From contig CM046345.1 of the NCBI GenBank assembly GCA_025403435.1, forward strand, positions 5,016,264-5,080,263: DNA of 64,000 nucleotides, given 5' to 3'. Both the position numbers and the translations under genes were made by a program. Source of the stretch: Artocarpus heterophyllus. Its lineage: Eukaryota; Streptophyta; Magnoliopsida; Rosales; Moraceae. A model generated the notes under the pieces. It worked only from the letters and a program-made list of their open reading frames with translations, made no database searches and was not told the origin of the DNA. Of the stretch, positions 23,782 through 34,204 are shown one piece after another. Within the stretch, counting starts at the first letter, position 1; each line of letters begins with the position of its first letter.

Positions 23782-24846
23782 ATGGCACCTAGACGTCGTT
23801 CGACTGCTGACGTCGAGTTCGGAAATGATGAGAGCATGATGAGGTCTATGTTTGTGGCTTTCCGGCAGATGGCAGCCAGGACTAGACCGGAAGACTCCAG
23901 TGTTGGTAGTCGGCATGCTTTCTTTAAGGAATTCCGGCGGGCGTCTATTTCGACTTTTGATGGCAATGGGGATCCACAGTTAGCAGAGTATTGGTTGGAT
24001 TCGATCTTGAAGCATCTTGATACCCTTGGTGTGCCTGAGGAGTATCGTGTGGAATTCGCGGCGTATAAGCTCGAGGGTGGCGCCAACACCTGGTGGAAAC
24101 AAACTAAGCGTCTGGAGCGCGGTGGCGATATTGGTTGGAACAAGTTCGAGGAGCTGTTCTATGATCGGTATTTTTCGTAGGGATATAGAGATCAGAAAGC
24201 AGCTGAGTTTTATAGATTGCAGCAGGGTGATCTTTCAGTTCGGGAGTATGAGGCAAGATTTAACGAGTTGGCTAGGTTTGCTCCATCAGCTGTGGCATCG
24301 GAGCGTGAGAAATGCATCAAGTTTCAGGAGGGACTCAAGGCTCCTATTCGGTGGCAGTTGGTTGCTCTACGGCTTAGGAGTTTCAGAGAGCTTGTGTCAT
24401 CGGCGATCTCCGTGGAGAATGATTACGTGCAGTATTGTGAGGACCGAGCCAAGGCTTCAGGAGGACCGCAGAGGAGTGGCAGGAAGAGCATTAGTAGTCG
24501 TCCAGCTCCGGGGAAAGGCAAGCAAGGCGGTGCGACCAGTGGCAGCAGCAGTTCGTCTGGCAGCGGGCGCAGCAACCCCTACAGCTTTTATTGTCATTTC
24601 TGTCAGCAGCCCGGACACATCAAGAGGAATTGCCCGATCAGGAGTGCTCGTCTTGGATCGCAGACCGGGGAGGATGCCAGTCGTTCATCTCAGCCTCAGC
24701 CTCAGACCCTACCTCCGCCTCCGCAGTACCCGCAGTTGCAGTATCCGTAGTTTTCTCCTCAGCAATTCTCATATCCGGCACGGGGGCAGTAGCCGCAGTA
24801 TTTTCAGCGCAGTGTTCCTCAGTATAGAGCTCCGAGTACAGGTAGT
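23782..24846 (+). pseudogene. gag: gag of gypsy family G (broken by stops)
   Basis: The frame opens at ATG 23782 with MAPRRRSTADVEF. The capsid-like retrotransposon gag region spans about 23930-24420 (FDGNGDPQLAEYWLDSI, then WWKQTK). A Gly/Ser-rich linker leads to one CCHC zinc knuckle, CHFCQQPGHIKRNC (24592-24633), that binds RNA in the particle. The frame is interrupted by TAG at 24178, 24748 and 24790; the last two are each one C-to-T step from CAG, and the first can be read the same way. Past the knuckle is a Gln/Pro-rich tail. In this group gag and pol share one frame, and here it continues into the protease. Confidence 0.9.
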
Positions 24847-25598
24847 GTGCAGTCGTCTCCATCTCAGCAGTATCGGTCGAGTAATCCAGGACCCAGTAAT
24901 GTCGGCAGAGGAAAAGGAAAGGCGCCAGTGCAGGTTCATGCAATGGCATCTGGAGGGTCAGATTCTCAGACTGGTAACGCGGTTGTCGATGGTATGATCT
25001 TGGTTTCTGGATCTTTAGCTCACGTTTTATTTGATACCGGTGCCTCTCATTCTCTCATTTCGAGTTCCTTTGTACATGCCTTGGGATTAGAAGTAGAAGA
25101 GTTTAATGAACCCCTAGTCATAACTTCTCCCTTGGGGCGGGTGTGTGTAAATTGTATGTGTAAATCTTGTAAAATAAAGATTGGGATGAGATTTTAAAAA
25201 GTGATTTGATTGTACTCCCCATGAGCTCCTATGATGTGATCTTAGGGATGGACTGGTTGTCCAGGTATAGTGCAGTTGTGGACTGCCAACTTAGAGAAGT
25301 GACCCTAGTGTCTGATAGGGGGACGGTAATCACTTACCAGGGTGGTGGTGATTGGCTAATGAGTGAGCGTCTTATGAAGTCGTGTTTAGGAGGGCGAAGG
25401 AATCTAGATTGTTTTGCTTTTCTTGCCAATCTAGATTGCGAGCCCTATGTTTCGAGTAGTAGTGTAGCGATTCCGGTGGTTGATGAGTTCGAGGATGTCT
25501 TCCCCGACGAGTTGCCAGGATTACAACCACATCGGGAGATTGAGTTTGGTATCGAGTTGTTTCCAGGGACATCACCGATTTCTATGGCACCTTATTAG
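24847..25598 (+). pseudogene. Protease region of gypsy pol (frameshifted)
   Basis: The aspartic protease active site reads LFDTGASHSLIS (about 25027-25062), followed by YDVILGMDWL (about 25231), the second conserved block of gypsy proteases. Between them the frame changes: the upstream frame ends at TAA 25195-25197 while the GMDWL block lies one frame over. A single-base loss around 25150-25190 explains this. A further in-frame TAG is at 25596, just before the reverse transcriptase. Confidence 0.9.
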
Positions 25599-26276
25599 AT
25601 GGCGCCGGCAGAAATGAAGGAATTGAGGAAGCAACTTCAGGAGCTTGCTGATAAAGGGTATATTCAGAATAGCACATCTCCGTGGGGAGCACCAATTTTG
25701 TTCGCTAAGAAGCACGATGGGACTCTCAGGTTATGTGTGGATTATCGGCAGCTGAATCGTGTTACGGTGAAGAACAAGTATCCATTGCCTAGGATTGATG
25801 AGCTATTTGATCAGTTGGGAGGTTCGCGATACTTCTCGAAGATTGACTTGCGTTCAGGTTATCATCAGCTCAGGATCAAGGAAGAGGATATTCCCAAGAC
25901 AGCTTTTAGGACTCGGTATGGGCACTTCGAGTTTCTGGTCATGTCGTTTGGGTTGACGAATGCTCCAACAGCTTTTATGGATTTGATGAACAGGGTATTT
26001 AGGTCGTATTTGGATCAGTTCGTGATCGTGTTCATCGATGATATTCTTGTGTATTCTAAGACTTGGGAGGAGCATGAGCAGCATCTTCGGGTCGTGCTTC
26101 AGACTCTGCGGGAGCACCAGTTGTATGCTAAGAGGGAAAAGTGTGAGTTTTGGTTGACCGAGGTCAAGTTTCTGGGTCATGTCATCTCGGAGCATGGTAT
26201 TTCAGTGGATCCATCCAAGATTGAAGCTATATTGGAGTGGGAACGACCAAGGAATGTAGCGGAGATTCGTAGCTTC
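25599..26276 (+). pseudogene. Reverse transcriptase of gypsy pol, part before the nested LTR
   Basis: Encodes the RT fingers and palm: CVDYRQLN (25733), [12 protein letters not shown], the catalytic FIDDIL box (about 26031), then the thumb [14 protein letters not shown]. The reading frame is clean across this segment. It stops abruptly after EIRSF at 26276, where the family C LTR starts. The sequence resumes at 28315 with [10 protein letters not shown] in the same reading phase, so RT was open before the insertion. Confidence 0.95.
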
Positions 26277-27715
26277 TGTTAGACATGTATGCTCTAAGGA
26301 GTAAAAATGTAATACATTTTTGGAGACATTTTTATCAATAAAGAATTTATTCGTTTATATATACCAAATATTGTCCTCTTTACGTTCATATTTGTTGAAT
26401 GTATGATAAGCAAACAGTAGTCTGAGACTGTCAGTCTAAACCTTAAGAGTTGGGCATATGATGGGATGATTATGCGGTAGACACGACTCTTAAGGTGATG
26501 GTCTAAAATATATGATCCGCAATCGAGGGAATAAAGTTGGGCGCTTTATTCATGTAAAGATTGTTATGTTGTCTATATCCCTTTTGGGAGATGGTTTGTC
26601 TTGGCCATCGGAGTTGGACTCCGTGAATAGAAACATTGGCGCGTTGTCATAGGTGACGATGTGTTGGATCGGGACATAAAGTGAATTGATTTGGATTAAT
26701 AATTCTGTCTTGGCAAATCGATTCACTTTAGACAATCATTTGTATTGTATCTTAATCCTGAGATGAATAATGGGCCCGTTGTCTCGATTTGTGTCTTTTG
26801 ATGTACCAATGGGTGACTCCCACATTTCTATAGTGGCATGCATGCCGGTACGTTGGAGGCATGACTCTTGGTAGCGTAGACTTGTTATTCATAGATATGG
26901 AATCCATAGCTCCTTTTTAGGAGTAATGATATCCTCTTATATGCGTTGTCCTGTAGTTGGAAAACTGGAGCGCTCAACCATTTGGATACATAGGTGTAAC
27001 CGAATGGTATACTATCTTTGGATGGTAAGTTTTCTAATGGTGAGACAATGGAACGTAAGATAAAAATAATCGGGAAGGTAAGACAGAACTTGTCCTTAAG
27101 CCGGTTATGGATGATCATATGGGGATGCGATACACTATGATATATCATGGAGACTTAGCTACACGAGCTTCGTAATTCTATAAAGTTCGAGAGTGCAGCT
27201 CCAAGCTTTTAATGGAGTAGCGTTGGAGTTGATAATTGTGAAATGTATATCTGGGATATTGGGTTTCATAATTATCATGAGCTTGAACTTTATAGGTCCA
27301 TTTTGGTCCCCTTTGCTAGCTCACAAAATCCTGTAACGACACGGCGTGCTTTTCCAATAATTGGTGACTTATGTCGGATTTATTAGATTGGTTTAAAATT
27401 TATAAGAATCAAATAATTCATGTCTGTTTATCGGTTGAATTAATTATGTAAGAAATTAGTTCAAGATGAACTTGTTGAATTATGGCGTTCGGATAATTCT
27501 TGTCTGTTTATCGGTTGTTTTAATTTTGGACAATTAGAACAAGATAAACTTGTAGAATTATTGTGAATTGATTTATTTTCTTAGAGATTATCTTGATAAA
27601 GTTTGTTTTGATCAGATATCTTTTCTATTGGGCTATTTGAATCAAAACTGAGACTTTATCCTTTAGAATCTCGGGTGGAAAATAAAAGATTCGCAGAGAT
27701 TTTTTCTCGGCAGTT

Positions 27716-27789
27716 CGGCCTGCCTATCAGAAAGTTCGGCCTGCCGAACTGGCCAGTTCGGCCTGCCTATCACACAGTTCGGCATGCCG
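27716..27789 (-). repeat. Phased palindrome array in the nested copia LTR (4 units)
   Basis: CGGCCTGCCK-type units start at 27716, 27737, 27759 and 27780 (intervals 21, 22, 21). They are the reverse complement of the CGGCAGGCCG motif in the gypsy LTR, with small changes (CCTA for CCGA twice, CATG for CCTG once). The array lies about 120-190 bp before the TATA box. Confidence 0.9.
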
Positions 27790-27904
27790 ACCGCGACAGT
27801 TAAGATTACGCGTTTTTCACGCGTATCTTATCAGATATTGATCCGAACTTTATTTTGTTTCGATTTTTGAGACCTAATCTGATATGGACTGACCCCAAGG
27901 ACCA

Positions 27905-27925
27905 ATAGGTATAAAAAGGGAGTGA
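27905..27925 (+). promoter_or_regulatory. TATA box of the copia LTR promoter
   Basis: GGTATAAAAAGGGAGTGAG. The equivalent in the other copies is CTATAAATATGG (about 8487), TTTATAAAAAGGGAG (about 51571) and CTATATAAAGGGAG (about 60352). Its strong conservation between diverged LTRs marks it as the Pol II core promoter. Confidence 0.8.
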
Positions 27926-28314
27926 GTCTAATGATTTACTCAGATCAATTTGAGAGATTAAGAGTGATACTCTTCTAGTGAGCATCTGAAAACTCCCTGA
28001 GAGCTTTTGTTCACAAATCACGAACACTAGCTTTGGGTTCTCTCTATTGGTTGGAAGAGGAGTCACCGGTGGAAGAGCTGTACGTGTGAGCCCACACTCA
28101 CTCCGGTTGTGGATAGAGAATAGCAAAGAAGACCAGTTGGTTGAGGCTCTTCTGGAACGTTACTTCTCTACACAGGTCGCGGAGGTTCTTCGGCACACTG
28201 AGGTTAGTAAGATCTGTTTAATTTATACATATAACATGTCAAACTTGTGTTTTGGAAAATACTCTGATGAAAAATTTTTAAAATTCCGCTGCGCACTTTG
28301 TTTCCAACAGCTTC

Positions 28315-29046
28315 TTAGGTCTTGCTGGATATTATAGGAAATTTGTAAAGGACTTTTCGAAGATTGCAGCTCCGTTGACGAGATTGATCAAGAAAAATGT
28401 CAGGTTTGAGTGGGATGAAGATTGTGAGCTTGCTTTTCATGAATTAAAGAACCGGTTGACTTCAGCTCCAGTGTTGGTTATTCCTAGTAGTAATGAGCCG
28501 TATGAGGTTTATGCTGATGCTTCAGGGCGTGGACTTGGATGCGTGTTGATGCAGCATGGGCGTGTAGTTGCGTACGGATCGAGACAGCTACGACCTCACG
28601 AGCGGAATTATCCTACTCACGATTTAGAGCTTGCGGCAGTGATCTACGCGCTGAAGATTTGGAGATGTTACTTGTATGGAGCATCGTTTCAGGTCTTCTC
28701 CGATCACAAGAGTTTGAGGTATTTGTTCACTCAGAGGGATCTCAATCTGAGGCAGCGCAGATGGGTGGAGTACATGGAGGATTATGATTTCGCTTTGCAG
28801 TATCATCCCGGAAAAGCTAATGTAGTCGCGGACGCGCTTAGCAGGAAGTCTTCAGGGATTCTCGCTTGTTTGATTTTTGAGGACTGGAGCAGGGATGCGA
28901 CAGTGAGTGAGTATCGGCTACTGTATCGTGAAGATGGTGATCGAGTTTCGTTATATCATGTGGAAGCGACTCCAGCTCTTGTTCGGACGGTGAAGCAAAG
29001 CCAGTGGCAGGATCAGCATTTGCAGGGGATTTGGTCGCGGATTTAG
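28315..29046 (+). pseudogene. RNase H region of gypsy pol, after the nested LTR
   Basis: Resumes with [18 protein letters not shown], the RT/RNase H connection, then the RNase H domain: [15 protein letters not shown] (first catalytic Asp, about 28511), [19 protein letters not shown] (catalytic Glu) and DHKSLRYLF (Asp), ending [14 protein letters not shown]. The frame closes at TAG 29044-29046, a CAG-to-TAG type change before the integrase. Confidence 0.95.
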
Positions 29047-30411
29047 AACGGGGAGCAGTTTGAAGAATGGAGCGTGCATGCAGATGGGTCGTTGTACTTC
29101 CGGGAGCGTCTTGCAGTTCCAGTTATCGCCGAGGTGACGAAATCCGTTCTAGATGAAGCTCATAGGTCTCAGTTCGCTATTCATCCGGGGAGCACCAAGA
29201 TGTATCGTGATTTGAAGAGACAATATTGGTGGAGAGGCATGAAGAAAGATGTTCGAGAGTACGTGGCCAAGTGTTCGGCGTGTCTTCAGGTGAAAGCTGA
29301 GCATCAGAAGCCTGCAGGTCAGCTTCAGCCGCTTCCTATTCCAGGGTGGAAATGGGAGCATGTGACGATGGATTTCCTCACAGGTTTGCCGAGGACGGAG
29401 CAGCGGCATGATGCAGTTTGGGTTGTGGTCGACAGGTTGACGAAATCGGCGCATTTCATTCCGTTTAGGTCGACGTGTTCTAGGAAGATTCTCGGGGGGT
29501 TGTATATGCAGAACATTGTGAGGTTGCATGGAGTTCCTTTGTCCATCACCTCTGATCGAGACACCAGGTTTAATGCTAAGTACTGGAGGAGTTTTCAGGA
29601 GGCTTTGGGTACGAATTTGAACTTCAGTACGGCGTTTCATCCTCAGACGGATGGGCAGTCTGAGCGGGTTATTCAGGTTCTCGAGGATATGTTGCGTGCT
29701 TGTGCGTTGGACTTCGGCGGGAATTGGAAGCAATGTTTGCATTTGGCAGAGTTCGCGTACAACAATAGTTATCAGGCGAGTATCAGCATGGCACCATTTG
29801 AGGCGTTGTATGGGCGACCGTGTCGGTCACCTGTGTGTTGGGCCGAGCCGAAAGATAGAGTTATTCTTGGGCTGGAAGAGATTCGTGATAGCAACGAGAA
29901 AGTCGCGGTGATTCGAGATTGATTGAGAGCAGCTCAGAGTCGGCAGAAGAGCTACGCAGATAGGAGACGTAGACCCTTAGAGTTCGCGGTTGGAGATTTT
30001 GTTCTCTTGAGGGTGTCACCTCGTAAGGGAACTATGCGGTTCGGAGTGAGTGGGAAGCTCGCGTCGAGGTATATTGGGCCGTTCGAGATCACTCAGCAAG
30101 TTGGTGTGGTCGCTTATCGGCTTGATCTTCCGCCCGAACTTTCTCATGTGCATGATGTGTTTCATGTGTCGATGCTTAGGAAATGTCCACCTGGGCAGGA
30201 TAAGATAGTATCGTTTCGCGATGTGCAGGTTCAGGAGGATACGACGTACGAAGAAGTGCCGATTCAGATTAACGACCGGAAAGTGATTAGCTTGCGTCGT
30301 CGTGAGATACCGTTGGTAAAGGTCGTGTGGCAGCATCACGGGGTTGATGAAGCCACTTGGGAGTTAGAGTCGAGTATGCGGGAGTTATATCCACATTTGT
30401 TTTGTTTTTGA
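29047..30411 (+). pseudogene. Integrase and chromodomain-like tail of gypsy pol
   Basis: The N-terminal zinc region has the H...HPG and CSAC (about 29269-29285) ligands. The DDE core has MDFLTGLP (first Asp), SDRDTRF (second Asp) and GQSERVIQ (Glu). A TGA at 29920-29922 splits the integrase where CGA (Arg) is the likely ancestor. The GPFEI region follows, then a tail with VKVVWQHHGVDEATWE (about 30316-30365) that matches the chromodomain-like end of chromoviruses, thought to guide integration to heterochromatin. The final stop is at 30409-30411. Confidence 0.93.
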
Positions 30412-30446
30412 GATGAGTTGTAAATTTCGAGGACGAAATTTCTTTT

Positions 30447-30459
30447 AGGGGTGGAGAGC
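30447..30459 (+). promoter_or_regulatory. Polypurine tract of gypsy family G
   Basis: AGGGGTGGAGAGC directly before the 3' LTR; plus-strand DNA priming site. Confidence 0.85.
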
Positions 30460-32650
30460 TGTAACGTCCCGAAATTTATTTAATGTTAATGTAATGTAAA
30501 TGATGAATTAGTGTGCCATAATTAAAGTTTTAACTTTAATTAGATTATTTGGTTGGATTTTGAGTTTTTGGTTGTTTTGTTAAATTGATGTGTTCAAATG
30601 ATTTCTTATTGTTTTAAAATGATATTTTGAGTTTTAAAACATAACAATTTGTAAAATGTTAAAAATACTCTGTTTTGCAAAACCGTGGGCGGCACATGGT
30701 TTTCGCACAGTAAAACCGCCCACCGATTTTCTCTATTTATTTCCTTCCTCTCCCTCTCTTCTCATTCTCTCCCGGTTTCATTCTCTCTCTCCTCTCTCTC
30801 TCTCTCGGTAGCCTCTCTCTCTCTACATCTCTCTCTCAAATTTTTGAAACCACATTCGAATCCAAGCTTCGGAACAGCAAGGAGGAAGCTCGGGGACGTG
30901 ATTCGGCAACCGAGATCGCGGATTGAAGCTTCGATTCGAGGTTAGATTCGAAATTTCTAAACTTTTTACAAAATTTTCAATTTTGTGTGTTTTTGAAATC
31001 TAAGTTTGTTTTAGCTTAGAAAACCGTGGATTTGTGTTAAATGAGCTTAGAACAACTAGAATCTAAGCCTAGATTGAAGAAAAACGGATTGAATTCAAGA
31101 TTTTTCATTTTTCTCCTCTTTTTCTTATTTTCAGATTTTTGAGGATTTCGAGTTTAAATGTTGTTTAAATGATTCCAAACATGTTCTAGAATGTTTTTCT
31201 ATCAACTATAGTTGTTTTTCATGCCTGGGATTTGAGAAAAACAGGTTAGAAACAAGATTTGGATTTTGGGGATCGAGAAACCCGTGGCTGGGATTTCTGA
31301 GTTTTCCCAGTTCGGCAGGCCGAAGTTCATGTTCGGCAGGCCGGAGTGATGATCGGCAGGCCGGTGTTCTTCCGATCGGCAGGCCGGTGTTCTTCCGACC
31401 GGCAGGCCGAATCTGGAGAAATGTTTGGCAGGCCGAACCTTGTTTCCGGCAGGGCGAACTGTGCAGTTCGGCAGGCCGAAGCAGGGCGTCCGGCAGGCCG
31501 ACCGAGGCATGGAAAATTTTGTAATTTTTACCCGTTTTCACTGTTTTGAACCCTGATTTAAATCCCAACCTTATAGGATGATTTTAAAGGTACAAATGGC
31601 ACACTAGGACATCATGAAATGATTTAGTAACATAGAATGTTTCGAACTAGATATTGATCGACTTAGTTTGTATCTAGGATCGTTCGTGGTTCCGTGGAGC
31701 TAACGTATAGCGGACCGGGATTACGGTGTGGGGTACCGGCACGAGTATTGAGGTAGGACTTCTATCCTATTTCTTTGGTAGCCTGGTTTTGAAATGATTT
31801 GGCTTTGAAAATGACTTCTATCAAAATATTTTCAACGGTTGTTTGAAAATGGTTTTATCGGTTATATTTTATTATACCGTGATCTGAAATGAATTTCATA
31901 ATAAATGTAATTGACAACACTCGGTAATAGGGTTTTGAATGATAATGATAATAAACACATGGGCATGATGCCATATCAGAGATCGGGTCGTGTAGCGATC
32001 GACCTTGGGGGCAAGTCCCGAAACCCAGCTGGGCCACTACGGTGGTGACATCATGGTTTGCCTAGGTAAAAGTAAAATGGTGTTTTGATTTGACGAGTAG
32101 ACTGTTCTGTGTCAGGACGGTCCTACTCAAACTGTTTATTTATTTATTTATTTATTTAAATTTCCTTGGAATAACTTCTAATAATGCTATGTTCCTTTGC
32201 GTTAAACTATTTTTATAAAACTTAGTCCTACTGAGCCTTTCGCTCACGTTTTATTGTTTTAAATTTCCCCCCTCTAGGTGGTTTCTCATTTAGGTTTGGA
32301 GAAAATTCTTCGGACCGAACTCAGGAGCAATAGGAGAATTTATTTACATTCTGTATTTATCTAATCAAGGCATGTAAGACTTAACCTTATTTGTACTTGG
32401 ACTGTAATTGTATTTATGATATTGTCAGCTCCATGTGTGTGCACAAGTTGTGGGTTGTGGAACCCATATTCGCGGTTTTTATTTAATTATTATTATTTGC
32501 TAAATATTTATAAATTCGTTTATCAAATGTGGTGGAAAATCTCTTTATTTCTTACTTAATTGGATTCTTAAACACTTAATCTTAATTAAATTCTCTTTTA
32601 ATTAATCTAAATATTCCGCCACGTCACCTCCCGTACTCCGGGGCGTGACA
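30460..32650 (+). repeat. 3' LTR of gypsy family G
   Basis: Begins TGTAACGTCCCGAAATT and ends GGGGCGTGACA. It differs from the 5' LTR by an 11-bp local duplication near 30483, one extra palindrome-array unit, a longer TTTA run near 32140-32157 and scattered transitions. Confidence 0.95.
31313..31500 (+). repeat. Phased palindrome array in the 3' LTR (9 units)
   Basis: CGGCAGGCCG units start at 31313, 31334, 31354, 31377, 31400, 31426 (TGGCAGGCCG), 31447 (CGGCAGGGCG), 31469 and 31491. One unit with its GGTGTTCTTCCGA spacer is an extra 23-bp copy not in the 5' LTR. Two units carry single changes. Confidence 0.9.
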
Positions 32651-32655
32651 ATTTC

Positions 32656-33047
32656 TTAGGATAGGCTAGATTTGTATTTCAAATTTTGTATCTTTCTTCT
32701 TGTTTGCCAAGCAAGTTGATACACAAAACAAAAGAGCCAGCTCCTTACAAAGCGAAGTTGAAAAACAAAGAACTACAATTATGTGGGATCTCACTTTGGC
32801 AAGATATTTTCACTTTGGCAATAAAATCATGCAAAGAAAATTACAAAAGCAACAATAAAAATTTCCAAAGAAAGATTGTTACTTGATATTCTTTCGGACT
32901 CTTGCAAAAGAAATTGTTCCTTTGATTATTTGGTCTTTCCTCTTCTTTAGTCTCTTGTTTAATGAATAAGAATGTACATCATAAAGGCTTGTGGTGAGTC
33001 ACATCAATAACTATTTTCCTCCATAAACCTCGTGTTCTTACAATTAA
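32656..33047. other. Intergenic spacer after the gypsy element
   Basis: AT-rich single-copy-looking sequence; no gene, repeat or motif recognised. Confidence 0.5.
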
Positions 33048-33538
33048 AGGTGGCAATTCATGTTGACGGGTAGTGTTCATATCGAATTGAAACTCAAACA
33101 TATAAAAATACCTTAATTCTACACGAACGAGTTGCAGACACTAACATGACCCGCCTTGTTACGGGTTGATATAAACACAACCTACCCTAATCTGTGACCT
33201 ATTTAATACAAGACCCTTAATCAACTCACAACCCAAAATTAACTTGTGATATTTTATAATTTTAAATCATAATTTATGCACCAAAATTACATAAAAATAA
33301 TATAAAACACGTATTTTCACAAAATTAAATCACTTTCATGCTACAAAAGCGTCCAATTTAGTGTTAATTTATTGATATTATATATACTAGAGCAAAATAT
33401 TTTTTAAAATAAAGTAAAATAAAAAGTTACAGGTCAATTTAATGCCAAGTTAGTGTCAAGCATGTTAACATAAATACAATCCATTTTTAGGCGGATTAAT
33501 TTCTATCTCTCTTTTTGTGGCTCATATTTTCTATCTCT

Positions 33539-34045
33539 CTTTAGTTGGACATGGAGGACCAATAATATCTTCACTTTGTTGGGTTCTTGTGTGGCTAAAA
33601 GTTCCATAATTGATCTCTAAAGGAGATGCAAAATAATATTGGAGGCTTTAGACAAGTGTAGTATGTGATCTTATTGGGAAGTGAGCTCCATAAAGGACAT
33701 GATGGTTCTTGTTGTTGAAGATTTTTTGTCACTCTCTTTTAGTTGGGTGAGGAGTACCGATAATTGTTTTTGCTTTGCTATACTTTTTCGGTGCCTACTT
33801 GTCAAGAGTTAGATGAGGAGCTGGAAGTTCCCAAGCTGGTCTTTGAAGGAGATGCAAAAGTAGTACTAGAGGATTTAGCCATGTGTAGTGTGTCATCTAA
33901 TTGGGAAGTAGACTTCATAAAGAACATGGTGGTTCCTGTAGCTCAAGATTTTTAGTCACTCTTCTAGTAAAGTGAAGGAGACCGACAATGTTTTCTCTTC
34001 GTTGGGTTCTCTTATTGGCTCCTACTTGTTTGTCAAGAATTGTTG
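33539..34045 (+). repeat. Tandem block of about 200-bp units (2.4 copies), RNase H-like relic
   Basis: Units 33539-33736, 33737-33962 and a partial 33963-34045 each start with a TTAGTTGG or TAGTAAAG-like phrase, then GACCRATAAT and TTGGGTTCT-like text. The middle unit reads KLVFEGDAKVVLEDLAM and NWEVDFIKNMV, which resembles the RNase H-like tail of plant LINE-type proteins (EGDAK motif). It is too short and broken to be a gene. Confidence 0.5.
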
Positions 34046-34204
34046 TATGATTAGTTTCCTCTTCTCTTTAAGCAAGTTGATCTTTCATTTGGCGTCAATT
34101 GGACTATCTTTGTTTGCACGTCTTTTGTTTATTTTTCTCTTCTTTGGGTTTGTAGAACCTTTTTTCTTGCCAAACAAAAAAGTTGTTACAGAAAAGTGAG
34201 TATG

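Larger units (their letters stand above)
26277..28309 (+). mobile_element. Solo LTR of copia family C nested in gypsy pol
   Basis: A 2,033-bp element with ends TGTTAGACATG and TTTCCAACA, flanked by the exact 5-bp duplication GCTTC (26272-26276 and 28310-28314). No internal copia sequence is present, so it is a solo LTR left by recombination between two LTRs. It matches 58727-60751 throughout. Four motifs, at 27716, 27737, 27759 and 27780, form a 21-22-bp phased array upstream of the TATA box at about 27909. It must be younger than the gypsy insertion. Confidence 0.97.
21530..32650 (+). mobile_element. Ty3/Gypsy chromovirus, family G, structurally complete
   Basis: Full-length LTR retrotransposon: LTRs at 21530-23676 and 30460-32650, primer-binding site just inside the 5' LTR, purine tract before the 3' LTR, and a 5-bp target-site duplication ATTTC at 21525-21529 and 32651-32655. 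The internal order is gag, protease, reverse transcriptase, RNase H, integrase, chromodomain-like tail. Order and tail fit the Tekay/Del chromovirus group (inference). By eye the LTRs differ by roughly 29 substitutions, mostly transitions, plus a few indels over about 2.1 kb, so insertion was recent. Coding capacity is lost: six in-frame stops, one frameshift and a nested 2-kb solo LTR. It cannot be autonomous now. Confidence 0.95.

Noticed and set aside
24017..24997. 326-codon plus-strand open frame
   Set aside because: Lies in another frame over gypsy gag, which carries the zinc knuckle and capsid motifs in its own frame. The longer frame is Arg/Ser-rich nonsense.
28047..28337. Sense open frame in the copia LTR (also at 60490-60723)
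   Set aside because: It is conserved between two copies, but has no in-frame ATG near its start (opens at TTG), and in the first copy it runs into gypsy sequence. Conservation probably reflects the conserved LTR leader.
29149..29742. 197-codon minus-strand open frame
   Set aside because: Antisense shadow of the gypsy integrase; no recognisable domain.
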